From the NCBI GenBank assembly GCA_032690845.1, contig CM064417.1:12368501-12432500 (forward strand): 64,000 nucleotides of DNA. The letters run 5' to 3'. Shown here one piece after another: positions 9,645-22,339 of this stretch (its first letter is position 1; each line of letters starts with the position of its first letter). The position numbers were made by a program, and so were the translations under genes. Source of the stretch: Eleusine coracana subsp. coracana. Taxonomy: Eukaryota > Streptophyta > Magnoliopsida > Poales > Poaceae. Under the pieces are notes generated by a model that saw only the letters and a program-made list of their open reading frames with translations, did not search any database and was not told the DNA's origin.

Positions 9645-11661
9645 TGTTGATTTGTTTAGTAAGTATAACGTATATAGTAGAGGCATAGGGTGAGTGTGTT
9701 TAGTGTATTTCCTTCATGGACTCCAGTATATTATCGCGGTTACGTTGTATAAAAGTATGGTGGGGCACGATAACCGAACAAAGGTGCAAAATATACATTA
9801 TTAAGGTGTGCTGGTCAAGGCATTACCTACAGCTTATATGATGTTTGACATGAAATACATAACAGTCAACCCAAGATATCGGAATTAATTTATAGCGCCA
9901 AGTGAATTAATAGAGCTACAAGACAATTAATTATTTTAGCATTGTTAAGAAAACCAAATGCACAAGGAGGATTTACTGTAACTAGGCCATGCCAGGGTTG
10001 AATTATCGCCCAAGTTTCATGGACATGCAACGAGCCAAATATTTTAAACAATTAAAATAAGGAAAAAGGTATTAATTTTAATTATGACTAAAATACAGAG
10101 ACTCACCCCAAGACATTTTCCAGGAAGACTAGAAACTGAAAAACATAATTGGTGGCCAAGTTTCAAGATTTTATCAGCTCCCTATAATTAGTTATGAATT
10201 TATAAGTATTTTTATCATTTATTTTAATTCTGAAAATAATATTAACATTCGACGTAGTTTAGCATTTTTCTACAGTAGTAAGTGTCTAAAGGCATCCATA
10301 GAAATTTAGTTTGCTCAAAAATCCCTAGTAGTGAATTAGTTATGCATTTTACAATTTTTAAACATTTTTTGAAATGAATAAAAGGAGAAAACTATTTTTC
10401 TTTGTTTGTGGGCCGATTTCCCGCGACCCATTGGCCAACGTGTGTGGGGGGCAGCGGCCTCGGGCCAGATCTGGCCCGTGAGCAGGGTCGGCCCAAAGGC
10501 CAGGCGGCCCATAGCCGAAGTGGCACCGGGGCCAGCTCGGCCAGGGCAAGCCGAGCGCGGCGGCGCGCGGGCACGCGCGGCGGTGTTGCTACGGCGGGGA
10601 GGTGGTTCGCCGGTGGAACCCCCATTGCACGGAGCTGGGCCTAGTAGGCCGGGACGGACATTCAACGTGCGGAGGGAGGTAGAGGGGCTCACCAGCGGGG
10701 TTGCGGCGACGTGAGGCGGAATCTCGCGGCAGGCACCGGCGGCGACGATGTCCAGCAGCGGCGGTGCTGCAAGGAAACAAGCCAAGACGGGTTGGGTCGG
10801 TGCGCCCGAAGGAGAATCCCATGCATGTTGCCGGAATTGACATGAGACTCACCAGCGTGGCGGTGAGAGACGGGAGAGTGAGGGCCGTGGACGGAGTTGA
10901 CGTCGGCGATTCCCGGCGCTCGACGGAGATTGGAACGGTGCCGGCTAGCAGAGAGTGGCAGGGGACCTCGGCGGATCTGTGATGGTCGACGGCTGGGGCG
11001 GGAAGGTGGGGCAGCGGCCGGGTGACGGAGCTCCGCTCCTCGCACTCATGGCGGCGGCTTCAGCGGGCAGAGGAGAGAAAGGGGAGTGGCGTGTGAGGGG
11101 GTAGGGGGGGACAGAACTGCTGTTTGACCCCGATTTCGGTGTCCAGGGGCCGTTGGCCGAGCGCGCGGCGGTCGGCCATGGCGCCCAATGGACAGGGGTG
11201 GAGGCCAGACAGTGACGCTGATGCGTGGGCCCGGTCGAGTTTATTGATTTTTAAAATTTTAGAACGCACGCCCTTGTGAATTTTGTAGCAATAAAATTAG
11301 GAGAGATCTGCCACAACCAAAAATATGTGTAGACTCCACATAATGTGAGTGATTTTACAAAAATGCTAACTGCCATTAGTTCTTAAATAAATTTGAATAG
11401 AAATTTTATAAAGAGAGGTGGTTTTTGGGCATTTGACCATTTATTCGAGGTATTAAATGGTGAGATAAAATTATGGTAAATTCACCAAAATTCCATTTCA
11501 CTAGGACATACCACATATATTTTTGGTGGTACTAGGTTATGTTGGATATGTTTGAATTGTAGTTCTATGGTCATTCAAATTAGCTTAAATGGCTTCCAAA
11601 TTTATTCAAATTTTCAGTTCAAATTTTTCTCGAGGGTTCTTATTCACATGAGGATGTCACA

Positions 11662-13496
11662 ACATAGTTCTGAAAAATAGAGAAAAAGGCAAACTCGCAA
11701 TTTAGAGGATGATGAACAGCTTGAGCACGAAAATAAATCTAATGTCATTGATTCAAATATCCAACATACATGTATACATATGTAGGAACCACTCTCATCC
11801 TCCTACTCTTTGGAAGAACAAAAGGTGTCTCTCATACAACTCACATCTCCTTAAGAACATGAAGCATACCCTAGCTCTTCAAAAATGAAACCCTAGCAAA
11901 TGACTTAGTGGAACCATGAAGACTTCATTGCAGAAATCCAAGTATGAACCCTCGCAATCACTCGGATCAGCAATTACATCCAAGATTGATTCATGATCGG
12001 CACCGACTATTGCTAGGAAGCATGATGGTTGAAAAAAAATCAAGATCATCGTCCAACTCTTCTAAGGAAAGAGCCAACTCATTTGTCAGTGCTGCTTCTG
12101 GCACATCCAAGTTTGATGACTAGGGAATCATAAGTGACATGGGGACTATCCGAGATAAGCAAATGAACCTTGGTCTGGAGATCTTGAAACCTCGCGGCTA
12201 AGTTACTGACACCGTGTGGGAATCAGGGAAGTGGTTCTACCCCGTCTAGCTGGCAAGACTCTAGCCACACCGAGATCTGCTAGGTCTATAGCAAGCACCG
12301 AAGAAACGGTTGGATCTTGCTTGACAAGGCTTCCACGATGGTCGGTGACAAAGATGAAGGATCCAAAGCAGATCTGCTCTCACGGCTGGAACTTGACATT
12401 AAAGAAAGCCATCGATTTTGATGAGGTGGAAGTCAATACGACCCCTACCTGGCATGCCAACTGTCATAAGAATTACTCAACAATACTTCTAGGTATGTGT
12501 ATGAGCTCAAGAACTCGATGGACACAAGATGTAAGGTTTAGATAGGTTCGGGTCTCCCATAGGATAACAACTCTACGTCCTGTATGAGATGTGTTGTATT
12601 GATGGCGTTTCGCATGAGGGCTAGGATTCTCAATGCGAATTCTTCATCATCTAATGATCCCTGTCCTTCTTATATATCCTAAGGATAGGGTTACAAGGAA
12701 GGTTTTCTAGTCGGTTACAATAGTTTCTATATATAAAAATCATATCTACAAACACATTGCCTTATACTCTAAGTATTATTCAAGTAGTAATCTTCAAAGA
12801 CTTTATCTCTACTATGATCTGACTGGACCCAGACCCGTATAGAAATTATCCGAGTCGATATGAATCTTCTCCATGTAGTAAGGTATCCGGCATACATATG
12901 ATCCACAATGGATAGAGCCCCACCTCTCCAACAAGTCATCCTCTATTTATATATGCATGCCCTAATAACTTAAATGCCCTTGATCTAAAATACACTTCCA
13001 TCAATCACTAGCGTAAAGCCATCCAACGTTTTCTCTATCACCTGAATGCCATCCAACCCTTCACATCTTTGCTTCGCCTTGACACAAGCTTTGTGATGAT
13101 GCCACATGCACCATCGACCGCTACCACCGGTTTTGAGGCCCAAACAGGAAAATTGAGTTGCACGCTTCATAAAATGTGACTTCTCACTTGCTTCCACAGA
13201 AACAAATCTACTTGATCATGATGCGTGTCACATCATCCTATAATGCTCTCCGTCATCAAGTCTCTCCTAATCTACTTCCAGTGCAACAAACAACCTTTAC
13301 ACTTGCACTAACCTCGAATGCCTTTCACATGGTCAACCTCGCAATCTTGATCAACATTACGGTTGGCTCAACTATGAAACCATCTATATTTATTGTCTCT
13401 TCAAGTATACAGTATGGATCGCCCTTAACCTCACCCAACCTACAGTTCTGGCCCCAAGTCCCCAACTTGTGTCTAACTCTATTGCCTTTGTGAAGA
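11662..13496. other. Repeat-like sequence of unknown family
   Basis: There is no convincing gene here. A segment at 12100-12560 has scattered short ORFs without recognisable domains. A TATA-like CTTCTTATATATCC with following text at 12667-12730 resembles LTR sequence, but I found no partner copy in the window. It may be an old solo LTR. Confidence 0.35.
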
Positions 13497-14939
13497 ATCT
13501 AGGTCTTAATTAAAGTTTTGGTAATTAATGAAGACTTATATTTTCATGGATCATTCTATATCAAGATTGGCAACTCATACATGATCAATTCATAAGTATC
13601 AAATGAAGTGAAGAAGGTGGCTCAAGGTAAAGGTATAAAATAGGTTTTCTATTTTGCCATTCATAAGAAGCTTAGAGAGAAGAATGATTGGATTGCTAGA
13701 ATAGGTGCCACACTATTAAGAGGGGTCAATGTTTTATTGCTTGATGCCTTGGTAGTTGCTAATTTGTGAGAAATCGAATGCCAAATCCCTATCAAAGTCA
13801 CCCCCAAATATTCTTTGCAAATATTTAAGGAAAATGCCTCAAAAATATTCCTTGAATATCTTTGTGATGAAGAACCTCCAACAGTTTCTTGAAAAATTCT
13901 TGTTGGAACCCTTCAAAAATTCTCTAGAAAATTCCTATCGAAATAAGGGTGGTCGTCTGAACGTAGGCAAGTGGCGGTTTGACTGCCCACGTTCAGAATG
14001 GTCTGTGAGACCTGCCCTGTGGCAGTCTGACCGCCAACAGCCCACGGTCTAACTGCTAGGCCCGTGTGGTCTGACCGAGATGCCCGGGTGGTATGACCAT
14101 ACTCGACTAGAAACTTTCGACTCCGTGATGCTTGTGTCAGTCTGACCGCGAGTGCTTCATGGTCTGACCGCCAACTGCATAGGCTATTGCAACGGCTAGT
14201 TTTTTATGCCTTGCCTATATATACTCACTACCTTCGTGCAAGGAAGCTCTCTTAACACCTTGAACTGAATACTTGAGCTATTTGAGCTCTCTCCTCACTC
14301 ACAGAAGCATCCATTGATTCATTGAAAGTTTGTGAGAATCTAGTGCGTGTTCTTGAGCGATTTAAGCATTATGGCACTAGTTGATCATCAAGCGAGTGAC
14401 ATTGGCTTGTTACTCTTGGAGGTTGCTTCCTCCTAGTTGGCATGAAAATTATGAGCCCTTCAAGAAGATTGTGAAGGAGGCCCGGTGTTCGTGTAAGAGG
14501 TCCTATACTCACCTCGCCGGAGTGGTAAAAGATAACTCTAGCGAAATTGAGGTTTGGAGACATTCAAGGGATTATTTTAGCTTAAGATGAAGTTGTTCTT
14601 GTGTGAGCCCTTCTTGTTGGAGAAGTGTATAGTTGATAGAGAAGCAAGTCAAAGGCTTGAATCCACCTCAACATGGATTAGGGGTGATCGGCAAGTCACC
14701 GAGACCACGGGATAAAATTGTGTCTCTCTTTGTCTTGTTTATTTACTTGTCCTTTACATTATTAGAGATCACAATGATGCATATCACCTAGGATTGCAAA
14801 CCTTTGGCTCTCAACATAGGTGTTGTTCTTAATTTCTACTCTTGTTTTTCTTGTCTTCTTTCCTTATTATTTTTTACAGGTTATTAATTGTCAAAAACTG
14901 CCTATTCAACCCCCTCTAGTCGGTATCCTAGGTCCTACA
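13497..14939 (+). repeat. 5' LTR of the copia element
   Basis: The end is …CCCTCTAGTCGGTATCCTAGGTCCTACA at 14939, a familiar copia LTR terminus. Its last 750 bp align with 27119-27892, sharing CTATATATACTCACT, CAAGCGAGTGACATTGGCTT and AACTGCCTA blocks. The TATATATA at about 14216 is a likely TATA box. Several GGTCTGACCGC-type short palindromes lie at 14000-14180. The left edge at about 13497 is estimated from a composition change. No TGGTATCAGAGC primer site follows the LTR. Confidence 0.7.
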
Positions 14940-15039
14940 CTTTGACTCGTATGACCTACACATCATGACTACATGAGAAAAGTAAACACATACTTTTTTC
15001 TCCTCTAACTTCTCTAACACCTTCATCAAGGCTAAAGCA

Positions 15040-16187
15040 TGAAAGGTGGATATTGATGACGAAGGTGATTGTAGCACTGATGAGGAAGTTGCCTTGATGG
15101 TTAGAAAGTTCAAGAAATTCATGAAAAAGAAAGGAGATCAAAGATCATCAAGCAAGAATCCATTTGCAAACAAGAAATGTTTTGAATGTGGAGACATGGG
15201 ACATATCACTACAAAGTGAGAGAAAAAGAAAGATGAAGAAAAATCTAGCAGAGGGAAGAAAAAGAATTACAAGAAAGTATTCAACATGAAAGATGAGAAA
15301 GTTTATCTAGTTGAATGGGATTCGGATGCAAGTTCGGATTCTGAAACTGAAGATAGTGAAAATAAGAATAAGTCCTCTAAAGTGGGACTTGCAAGTATGG
15401 CTATCAAGGAAGCTCCCTCCCAATTTGACTCACATATGTGCTTTATGACAAAAGGAGAACCAAAGGTATGTGATGATGATGATACATTCTCATATGATGA
15501 TCTTGTTGATATGGTGAATGTGCTTGATAATTCTCTAGGCATAACTAAGAAATTGTATAAAGAACTAAAAAGAAAATACTCTTCATTACATGAGTTTTAT
15601 GAGGAGCAAAAGACCTCCCATAAAAATCTAAATGAGGCTCATAAGAAGCTTTAGGAAGCTCAAGACACTCATGCTATTCAACAAAATAATAAAGTTATGA
15701 TTGATGATGGAATTGCTTATGATATGCTTGATTGTGCGCCTAGAGAGAACAAAACTAGTACCTCTAGCATGTCTATCTCATGTGATGATTTATTATCTAT
15801 GCCATACTCTTCCAACATTGATTCATGCAATAGTGTATCAAGTTCATGTGATCGTTTGCTTGTTGTTGAAAATGATGAATTGCGTGAAACCGTTGACTCT
15901 CTTGTTAAAGCTCTTGCAAATTGTCACAAGGGTGAAAATGTTTATAACAAAATATAGGAGTGTCAAAGATTCACTCTCGAGCATGAGGGGCTTGGTTTTA
16001 TACCCAAGAAAAATAAGAGTGCTTTTATTGAAAACAAAACCATTTTCATAAAGGAGAATGGATTGTATTATACTAGATGCAAGAATACCAGACATCTTGA
16101 AAAAAATGGTACCGGTGCCATGAATGTGATGTTTATGGATATGTATGCTTCTTATGTTCTTTCTAAATCTTCTAATGGTGTTGTTTA
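15040..16187 (+). pseudogene. Copia gag C-terminal part with CCHC zinc knuckle
   Basis: The plus strand has an acidic stretch, then MVRKFKKFMKKKGDQRSS and the knuckle CFECGDMGHITTK (about 15180-15220), followed by a TGA. A further open stretch (15286-15654) is rich in Asp/Ser and then lysine- and leucine-rich, probably coiled coil (SYDDLVDMVNVLDNSLG…). More coding text reaches NGVVY at 16187, where the frame is cut by the Helitron and resumes at 21764. The N-terminal gag domain is absent. Confidence 0.8.
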
Positions 16188-16198
16188 CTAGGAAGATA

Positions 16199-16217
16199 GG
16201 CGCGCTAACGCCGCGCC
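16199..16217 (-). terminator. Helitron 3' terminal hairpin
   Basis: GGCGCG and CGCGCC form a six-base-pair perfect stem around a seven-base loop, seven bases from the terminal CTAG. This is the structure thought to end rolling-circle transfer in Helitrons. Confidence 0.8.
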
Positions 16218-16219
16218 CG

Positions 16220-19200
16220 TAGATTCCCCGCACCCTATTATAGGGGTGGTGTGGCGTACGATTATTTTTCTATCGGCATATGTATCAATGGGAACACATC
16301 TGTGGTGGGTAAGAAACGCATACCATTAACCTTTTTTAATGTGCAGATTGAACATCTATCATATAAATGGAAAAGAGAATACAGGATACATCAACACAGC
16401 TGTTTGAAAGTCAGTTAAGAGAACTAAAATTTCCCCAGGATAATAAAGTCTGCAGTGACCAGCTGATTGAGGCCCCATTTTATATCTTAGCATCAATTAA
16501 TGGAAGCTACAACCCAGAGTGAAGCATACAAATTTAATGTTACCTACAAAATAAATAATAGTCTGCATTAGAGATTTATGCACCAGAACTTAAATTAAAT
16601 CAAGGAGCTGACATGCAAGGAATTTGGAGATTTTCATTCACATATTTCAAATGGGTCAAGTTCATGGTTTCACTATACACTTATTTTGGAGCAAAAGGTC
16701 CACGGCAGTAATTTAAATACTGTATATTTCAAAACAGATGCAGGGAGGGGAAAACGCATAACAAAACAACTCTACAGCAGGATTAGAGAGTGACAGTGTC
16801 TACAGTAATACAGTGCATTTTTATTATCAAAAAACATTAATATGTGACATGTATAGACGATTTTACATATATGAATTGGCAAACTAAATCATAACTTTAT
16901 TAAAGGAAGAAACGTCACTTTAACTTTAGAACCAACATGGATTTGTGACCAACACAATGCACTGCACATTTGTTCATACAATTTAGTGGAAGAACCATCA
17001 AGTTGAATAATCTTTTCAGAAAAAGGAAGAAACAGCGAGGCATGTAAAACACTCAATTTAATTTGAAAACATACATTGAACTCTTTCTGCTAATAATGAG
17101 GCCAAAATGCTGAAATGAGAACCGGGCAACATTCGGATTATGGTTTACGGCTCCACAAAGAAAGCACAAAGATTAGTTCTAAGATAATAAAAACTTGATT
17201 CGCATCCAACCACCTACTCTCCACATATATAATCAAAGGATGAAAAACACATAATGTCTACAGCTAGCGATTTATCTTTGCTCTTGTCGGATGACCTCTA
17301 GAACCGCCGGATTTGGCGGTGCACCACTCATGCCGCAACGGGCCCACCTTACCATGGCTGTCAACGTCATCCGGATAGCTCTGCGTCGCCTCGCTCGTGA
17401 GAGGTTGCCATGTCGGCATTCTGTGACATGATATTCCAGAAGGTACTTGATTTAAGAATAATAGATGATCTATAATGAGAAACAATTAATATCATGACAA
17501 AATTTGTGATTTTGTTGTAAGGAAACCAAGATCAGCAGCAAAATGGGGTCAGTTTGCAATACCAGGCAATAGCAATCAATGTAGGAAATCCATGATAACC
17601 CAATAGTAAAATTCAAACTTCTTTTGAAAACCTTCATTAGCAAGATCGCAAATCATTATTGGTATGTAATTACTTGCTGACCAAACATTATACTAAGGAG
17701 ATCAAAAGATTATCAGCATATCTAAAAACATACGCATTCTAATTTCTTGTAAGGAAAAAAATACTTGCAAACATGTGACTGAATAGTATTAGAATTGCAT
17801 AACAATAAACAAATGCAGATCAAAATTATATTGTATTGTTACAGGTGAAGGTTATGTGAAACTAACAAATGTTTCTTGAACTGGGAAGGATCATAGTCCA
17901 TAGTTAGTAAATAGTATCTGTCACATAAATTAAAGAGAAACAAAAATGGTCCTTTCCTGGGCATTTCATGAGTCCGTTCACATTAGTATGAACTTGCACA
18001 AAGTAAAATATTTGAAAATTGGTATTAAACAGAGAGAAGAAAATCAGGTGCATAAAGGTAAACTGTAGGGAGTGAATGCCAAGAGGAAAGAGCGGACCCA
18101 GACGATGATGAAACAACAAAGAGAAACTAAATAATAAAAAGGAAAAAAATATGAAGCACCTGAAAGTTCTTGTTGAGACCAATATCTTGGTATGATTGAA
18201 CTGCATGATAAATATAGAAAATTATGTATCATATGCATGAATGACCTCTTCTTGTTCAAAATAATTATAGCACAAGTGTATGCCATTTTGTTGTATCAAT
18301 ACTAATAAAAATTCCTTTCCTTTGTGTAAAAGAAATGTTTTTCATGGCTACAATTCTAGAACATTATCATCTATGGACTATATCAACCTCATTCTATGAT
18401 GTTCAGTTTCAGCAATTCAAAATTATCTTCCACGAAAATGACACCTTAGTCTAGTATCATAAATTCTGTAAATTTTAAGGAATGTTGGCAGCATCTCGAA
18501 CAGTTCTATATGTGAAATTCAGTAGGAAATCATCAAATCAAAAATCAAGATAAAGTAATAAGAAAAACAACTGAATGGATATTTCTTTGTTTTTCAATTA
18601 TGAAAAACGATTATTAAGTCAGATCAGATCGCCAAAATGAGAACTGATCAAAATGATCATATTAAGCTATGGAAGCACAATAATTGATTCTTGATGGGCT
18701 AGCCCTTAGTTTTAAGAATATTTTACTGAAATTAATTATTTCACATGGAACCTAGAAATCATAAAAGGGGCATTTAGGCACACTAAGTATTCCAAATCCA
18801 TTTTTGATAGGAAGAGTATATATAAATAACATAAATAAGGGAACGTATAAAGGAAACACGTTTGAAATAGGAAGTCTAATAGGCCTTCAAGTTTCTTTTA
18901 TATAATTCTTGATATTTTGTAGTTCATGCAGAAATTAGAGTTTGCTTTTTTCAACCACAAAAGAAGAATAATTTAGCAGTGCTAACATATCTATGACTTT
19001 AACATTCATAAAAAAAGTTATAATATTACAACTTCTTGTTTTGCTTATGTACTTGTTATTTACTGTATAGAGTACATGAACTGGATCACCTTAATATTGA
19101 AATCAAAAGGCAACTGAAAATTGAAACATACCTCAATTGGCAATGTAGTTTTTGTTGATGGGCGTACCTGATCATGTAATCAAGACGAAACAAATAATGG

Positions 19201-20000
19201 TTATTTGGTTACATACAGGATTTGACCATCTTTGTTTTCCCGTAAGACTTGATACCCAACGTATCATGGCATATCTTGTAGTTAGGTAATATAAAAGAAA
19301 AATGAATGCTCAAATGGGAATTTGCTCGAACACCTAGCAAGCAACCATAACAGAGTGCTCATTCACCCAGATCCATTATTAGGAAAGAACAATTCTTTTG
19401 AAACAGCTATAGAACCCCAATGCTCAGCAGTGTCTCCAAACAGACTGAACCCAACGAAGTAAAATATCTGCAAGATTAAAATGTTTGGGTCTTAATGATC
19501 CATAAAAGTGAGAAGTTACTTCAGTATATCAGATATCGGAAGGGTGCCAAGCATTCACATTTATTGGACTAAGTTCTGAGCTAGAAAGTGAACAACATAA
19601 CATTCAACTTATGACTTATGACTTCTGATTAATCTGAAGTGTTACGTTGGGGTGACTTTCAACTCATGACTTCTGATTTTGTGACGATATATACTTATTT
19701 CCTGGTTTCATATGCATGGCCAGAAGACAGGAGAAACAAATATGGATTTGTACCTTAGCCTGCTGGTGGATCCTTGCTTCATGAATTTTTCCAAGATGGT
19801 GAACACATATGTGGCTTCCGCAGAGCCCCCTTCTGATGTGAGGTAAATAGGAAAAAGTGAGGATTAAGGGCTTACATTTCAACCTAGTGTTCATGAGAGG
19901 GGGAGAGAAAGAAAGAGAATCAGCGACCAGAATGGCAGTTTACGTTGAGGACGAAGAATCCAAGCACTGCAACATTGATCAGAGATGAGAGCACCTAAAT
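16220..20000. other. AT-rich Helitron cargo without recognised genes
   Basis: About 3.8 kb of AT-rich sequence, with short ORFs only. Apart from the exon-like island at 17264-17485, nothing resembles coding sequence. It may contain intron sequence captured from a host gene. Confidence 0.4.
17264..17485 (-). pseudogene. Possible captured gene exon inside the Helitron
   Basis: A GC-richer island on the minus strand is open for 73 codons and contains CHRMPTWQPLTSEATQSYPD, in strong contrast to its AT-rich surroundings. On the minus strand it is preceded by sequence compatible with a splice acceptor. Helitrons of grasses often capture exons. I do not recognise the protein. Confidence 0.35.
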
Positions 20001-20439
20001 CAAGCTTGTAGAGCCCAAATCAAGTTATGCTGCCACTCCAAAATGAAGGGCTACATTTTCAAGCAATCATATCCCTCCACCAATCTAGTAAAAAGAACAA
20101 AGAAAAAAATCCACAACCATATCTTCAAAGGGGAACAATGGGACTTGTAGAACCAATAAGTCCGCCACCTCGAGCCAGGCTGACACGGTGGGGCGCAGCC
20201 GGTTCTGCTGGCAGGCATAGGAAGACAACAGAGCAGGAAACGCCGAGGGGCATACATATCAGACACGAACGAAAACACGGACAGCAACGGTTCATGAACA
20301 CGCGATGACAAATAGACACGTGTGACCCGCGTCCTAGTTTTATCCCGGTTGATTTGGCTGCGACGGGTGGGCACGGATAAGGTAAGAAACTGCAAAACAA
20401 ACAAGGGAGGGAAGGCGAAACAGGAATGGGAACCAGCAG

Positions 20440-21660
20440 TACACGGAAAAGGCGGCACGCGATGACGCGAGGCAAAGGCAGGAAGAGAAAGGTCAGATAG
20501 TCAGCAGAAGAAGAATACACGAAAGAAGAACAAAACCCAAAACGCAAATAGGGAAAACGGTAACACGAAAACAGGAAAAGACAAAGCGGCCAGGCAGTAG
20601 GCAAACAGGCCAGCGCGTAGGCAAAGTGGAACAACGGAGAGCGCGGATGCAAACCAAAGAACCCAATAGCGGAACGGAAGGTCCAGGAGGGTAAAAAAAA
20701 ACACCAGTCATAACAGGCATGGAACCAAAACGAAGCAAAACCGTGCAGAATAGCATGGAAGGATAGAACTGCAAGGGGGCCAGTAGGAAGGGCGGGCGAA
20801 GAACGCATGGCAACAAAGGAATGCAGGGCCAGGAAACAGACGAACAAACAAACAAATGAGGTGCGGGGTGCAGCCGTGCAGGAAGAACAGACCTTGAGAA
20901 CGGAGTGAAGCCCACCCAGCAAAGCACTCCCGGCAGACACCAAACCGCCAGTCGGCCGGGACACCCGAGACTACGGAGCGGCGAGAGCAGCGCCGCAAGA
21001 AGACCCTACAAAAGAAGGCAAGAGAACAAACGATTAGCGGCAAAGCGCCAGAAGGCAAAGGGCGAAACGGAGGACAATAGAAGAATGTCGGTAAACCAGA
21101 AGTCAATGCAAGGGCGAAGGGGAGGGCCAAGCAGGGCCGCCCGTAAGAACAGAAGAGGAGAAAAGAACAAACCGGCAAAAGGAGGACCAGAAGTGTGAAC
21201 GCATGAACAAGACGACCGAGGAGGAAGCACGGGAAGGGAAACAAACGCGCCGTAAAAACTGCATGGCCATGTAAAGAAGAGGCGACAGAGGAGAGCAGCA
21301 GCAGCGAGAACCGAGGGGACAACGGACGAAAGCCGCGGAACAATGAACCAGAGCCGGCGAACCACGAACTGGCAAAACAGTCCGTAGCTGAGGATAGGGT
21401 GCACAGCCGGAGACCGGTTTGTTTGGTGCAGGTCGGGCACGCGGGCGACGGAACGGGCGAACCGAACCGGACAACGCGCTGAACGAAGGACATGCAGTAA
21501 CCACGCCTGCGAAGACGGCCAGGCAGAAGCAGAGCAGGCAGTAACCATGCCTGTGAAGACGGCCAGGCGGAGGCAGAGCAGGTCTGGGGCCGCGCGCAGA
21601 GGGCAAAACGCCAAGAAGAAGAGAGCACCGACGCGAGCGAGTCAACGCGCGGCATGGCAA
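20440..21660. other. Strongly purine-rich plus strand block
   Basis: The plus strand is dominated by A and G (for example GGAAGGGAAACAAACGCG-type text). Because T is rare, the minus strand has few stop codons, and long open frames occur in all three minus frames, up to 357 codons. These frames are rich in Cys, Phe, Ser, Leu and Pro with no domain, so they are better explained by composition than by coding. Confidence 0.6.
21494..21582 (+). repeat. Tandem direct repeat of about 45 bp (two copies)
   Basis: Two adjacent copies of a unit starting CAGTAACCA and containing GAAGACGGCCAGGC, differing at a few positions, near the 5' end of the Helitron. Confidence 0.8.
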
Positions 21661-21763
21661 CGTGATCCAACCAACGAGAACGTGACGGCAAACGAAATCG
21701 GACGGCCGAAATCTCCAAATCAACCGGAGAGCCGCATTCCTTTCCGCAAGGAAAATCTACATA

Positions 21764-22250
21764 TGTCGAGTTTGTTGGCAAAAATAAGTTACATGCTCAA
21801 TACTCAAAAAAATGATTTTTCAAGAAATGGCACAAAAAAGAGAAGCATTTGGGTGCCAAAATTCTTGGTCCTCCAAGGACCCAAGCAAGATTGGGTACCT
21901 AAAAGAAACTAATTTTGTTTTGTAGGTAAACAATAAATCCGGTAAAAAATATTGAGTACTTGATAGTGGGTGCTTTCAACACATGACCGGAAATAGAAGT
22001 ATGTTCACCTTAATGAATAGTGAAGGTTTGGAATTTGACAAGATCACTTTTGCAGATAATAACAAAGGCAAAGTGAAAGTATTAGGAAAAATTGTCATCT
22101 TAAATAATTTGTCTATCTCAAATGTGTTGTTAGTTGAATCATTGAGTTTCAATTTGTTATTGGTGGTTCAACTATGTGATCTTGGAGTCACTTGCATTTT
22201 CTCCTGCAAGGACATCATCATTACTAGCATCAAGAACAATGAATAGATTT
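21764..22250 (+). pseudogene. Copia gag-pol junction and aspartic protease
   Basis: After the Helitron the frame resumes with VEFVGKNKLHAQ. The protease site DSGCFQHMTG follows at about 21965-21995, then NRSMFTLMNSEGLEFDK and a hydrophobic VLLVESLSFNLLLVVQLCDL block. The text is interrupted by stops between 21900 and 21960. Confidence 0.8.
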
Positions 22251-22339
22251 TCAAAGGGTTTCGTTATGGAAATCTTTATCTTGTGGATTTCTCATCAAAT
22301 ATGCCAATCTAAGCACTTGTTTACTTACCAAAGGCTCAA

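Larger units (their letters stand above)
8001..11661 (-). repeat. Very long LTR (about 3.66 kb), minus orientation, 5' LTR of a gypsy-type element
   Basis: The minus strand begins TGTGACATCCTCATG (ending at 11661) and ends CCGTGACA at 8001, directly before a primer-binding site. It aligns along its length, inverted, with the plus-strand LTR at 60288-63989. Shared stretches include the terminal GGCTCCGTTCCA…TCTCGGGTGG block, the CACTCACCCTATGCCTC block and small conserved ORFs. A GC-rich segment (10420-11060) probably corresponds to the promoter or start region. A G18-A-G8 tract at 9618-9644 occurs only in this copy. Many plant gypsy LTRs are 0.3-1.5 kb, so 3.7 kb is at the large end. Confidence 0.85.
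16188..21763 (-). mobile_element. Non-autonomous Helitron (5.58 kb) inserted in the copia element
   Basis: The minus-strand 3' terminus has the Helitron signature: a GC-rich hairpin (16199-16217) followed by TATCTTC and CTAG (16188-16191), with host T next. Removing 16188-21763 rejoins the copia reading frame exactly (…GVVY | VEFVGKNKLHAQ…), with insertion between A and T and no target duplication, as Helitrons do. The 5' terminus reads TATGTAGATTTTCC instead of starting with the usual TC, and a GGCCGTCCGATTT-type block lies about 50-65 bp inside it. No Rep/helicase coding sequence is seen, so it would depend on another element. Confidence 0.78.

Noticed and set aside
12216..12545. 109-codon plus-strand ORF
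   Set aside because: No recognisable domain, and surrounding sequence is repeat-like. I could not tell it from chance.
14000..14180. Repeated GGTCTGACCGC motifs, considered as a CRISPR-like or regulatory array
   Set aside because: Spacing is irregular and the motif is part of the copia LTR and its 3' spacer. This is a plant genome and no Cas genes exist.
20125..21781. Minus-strand open frames of up to 357 codons
   Set aside because: They occur in all three frames of a purine-skewed block and have low-complexity Cys/Phe/Ser/Leu composition with no domain. Few stops are expected from composition alone.
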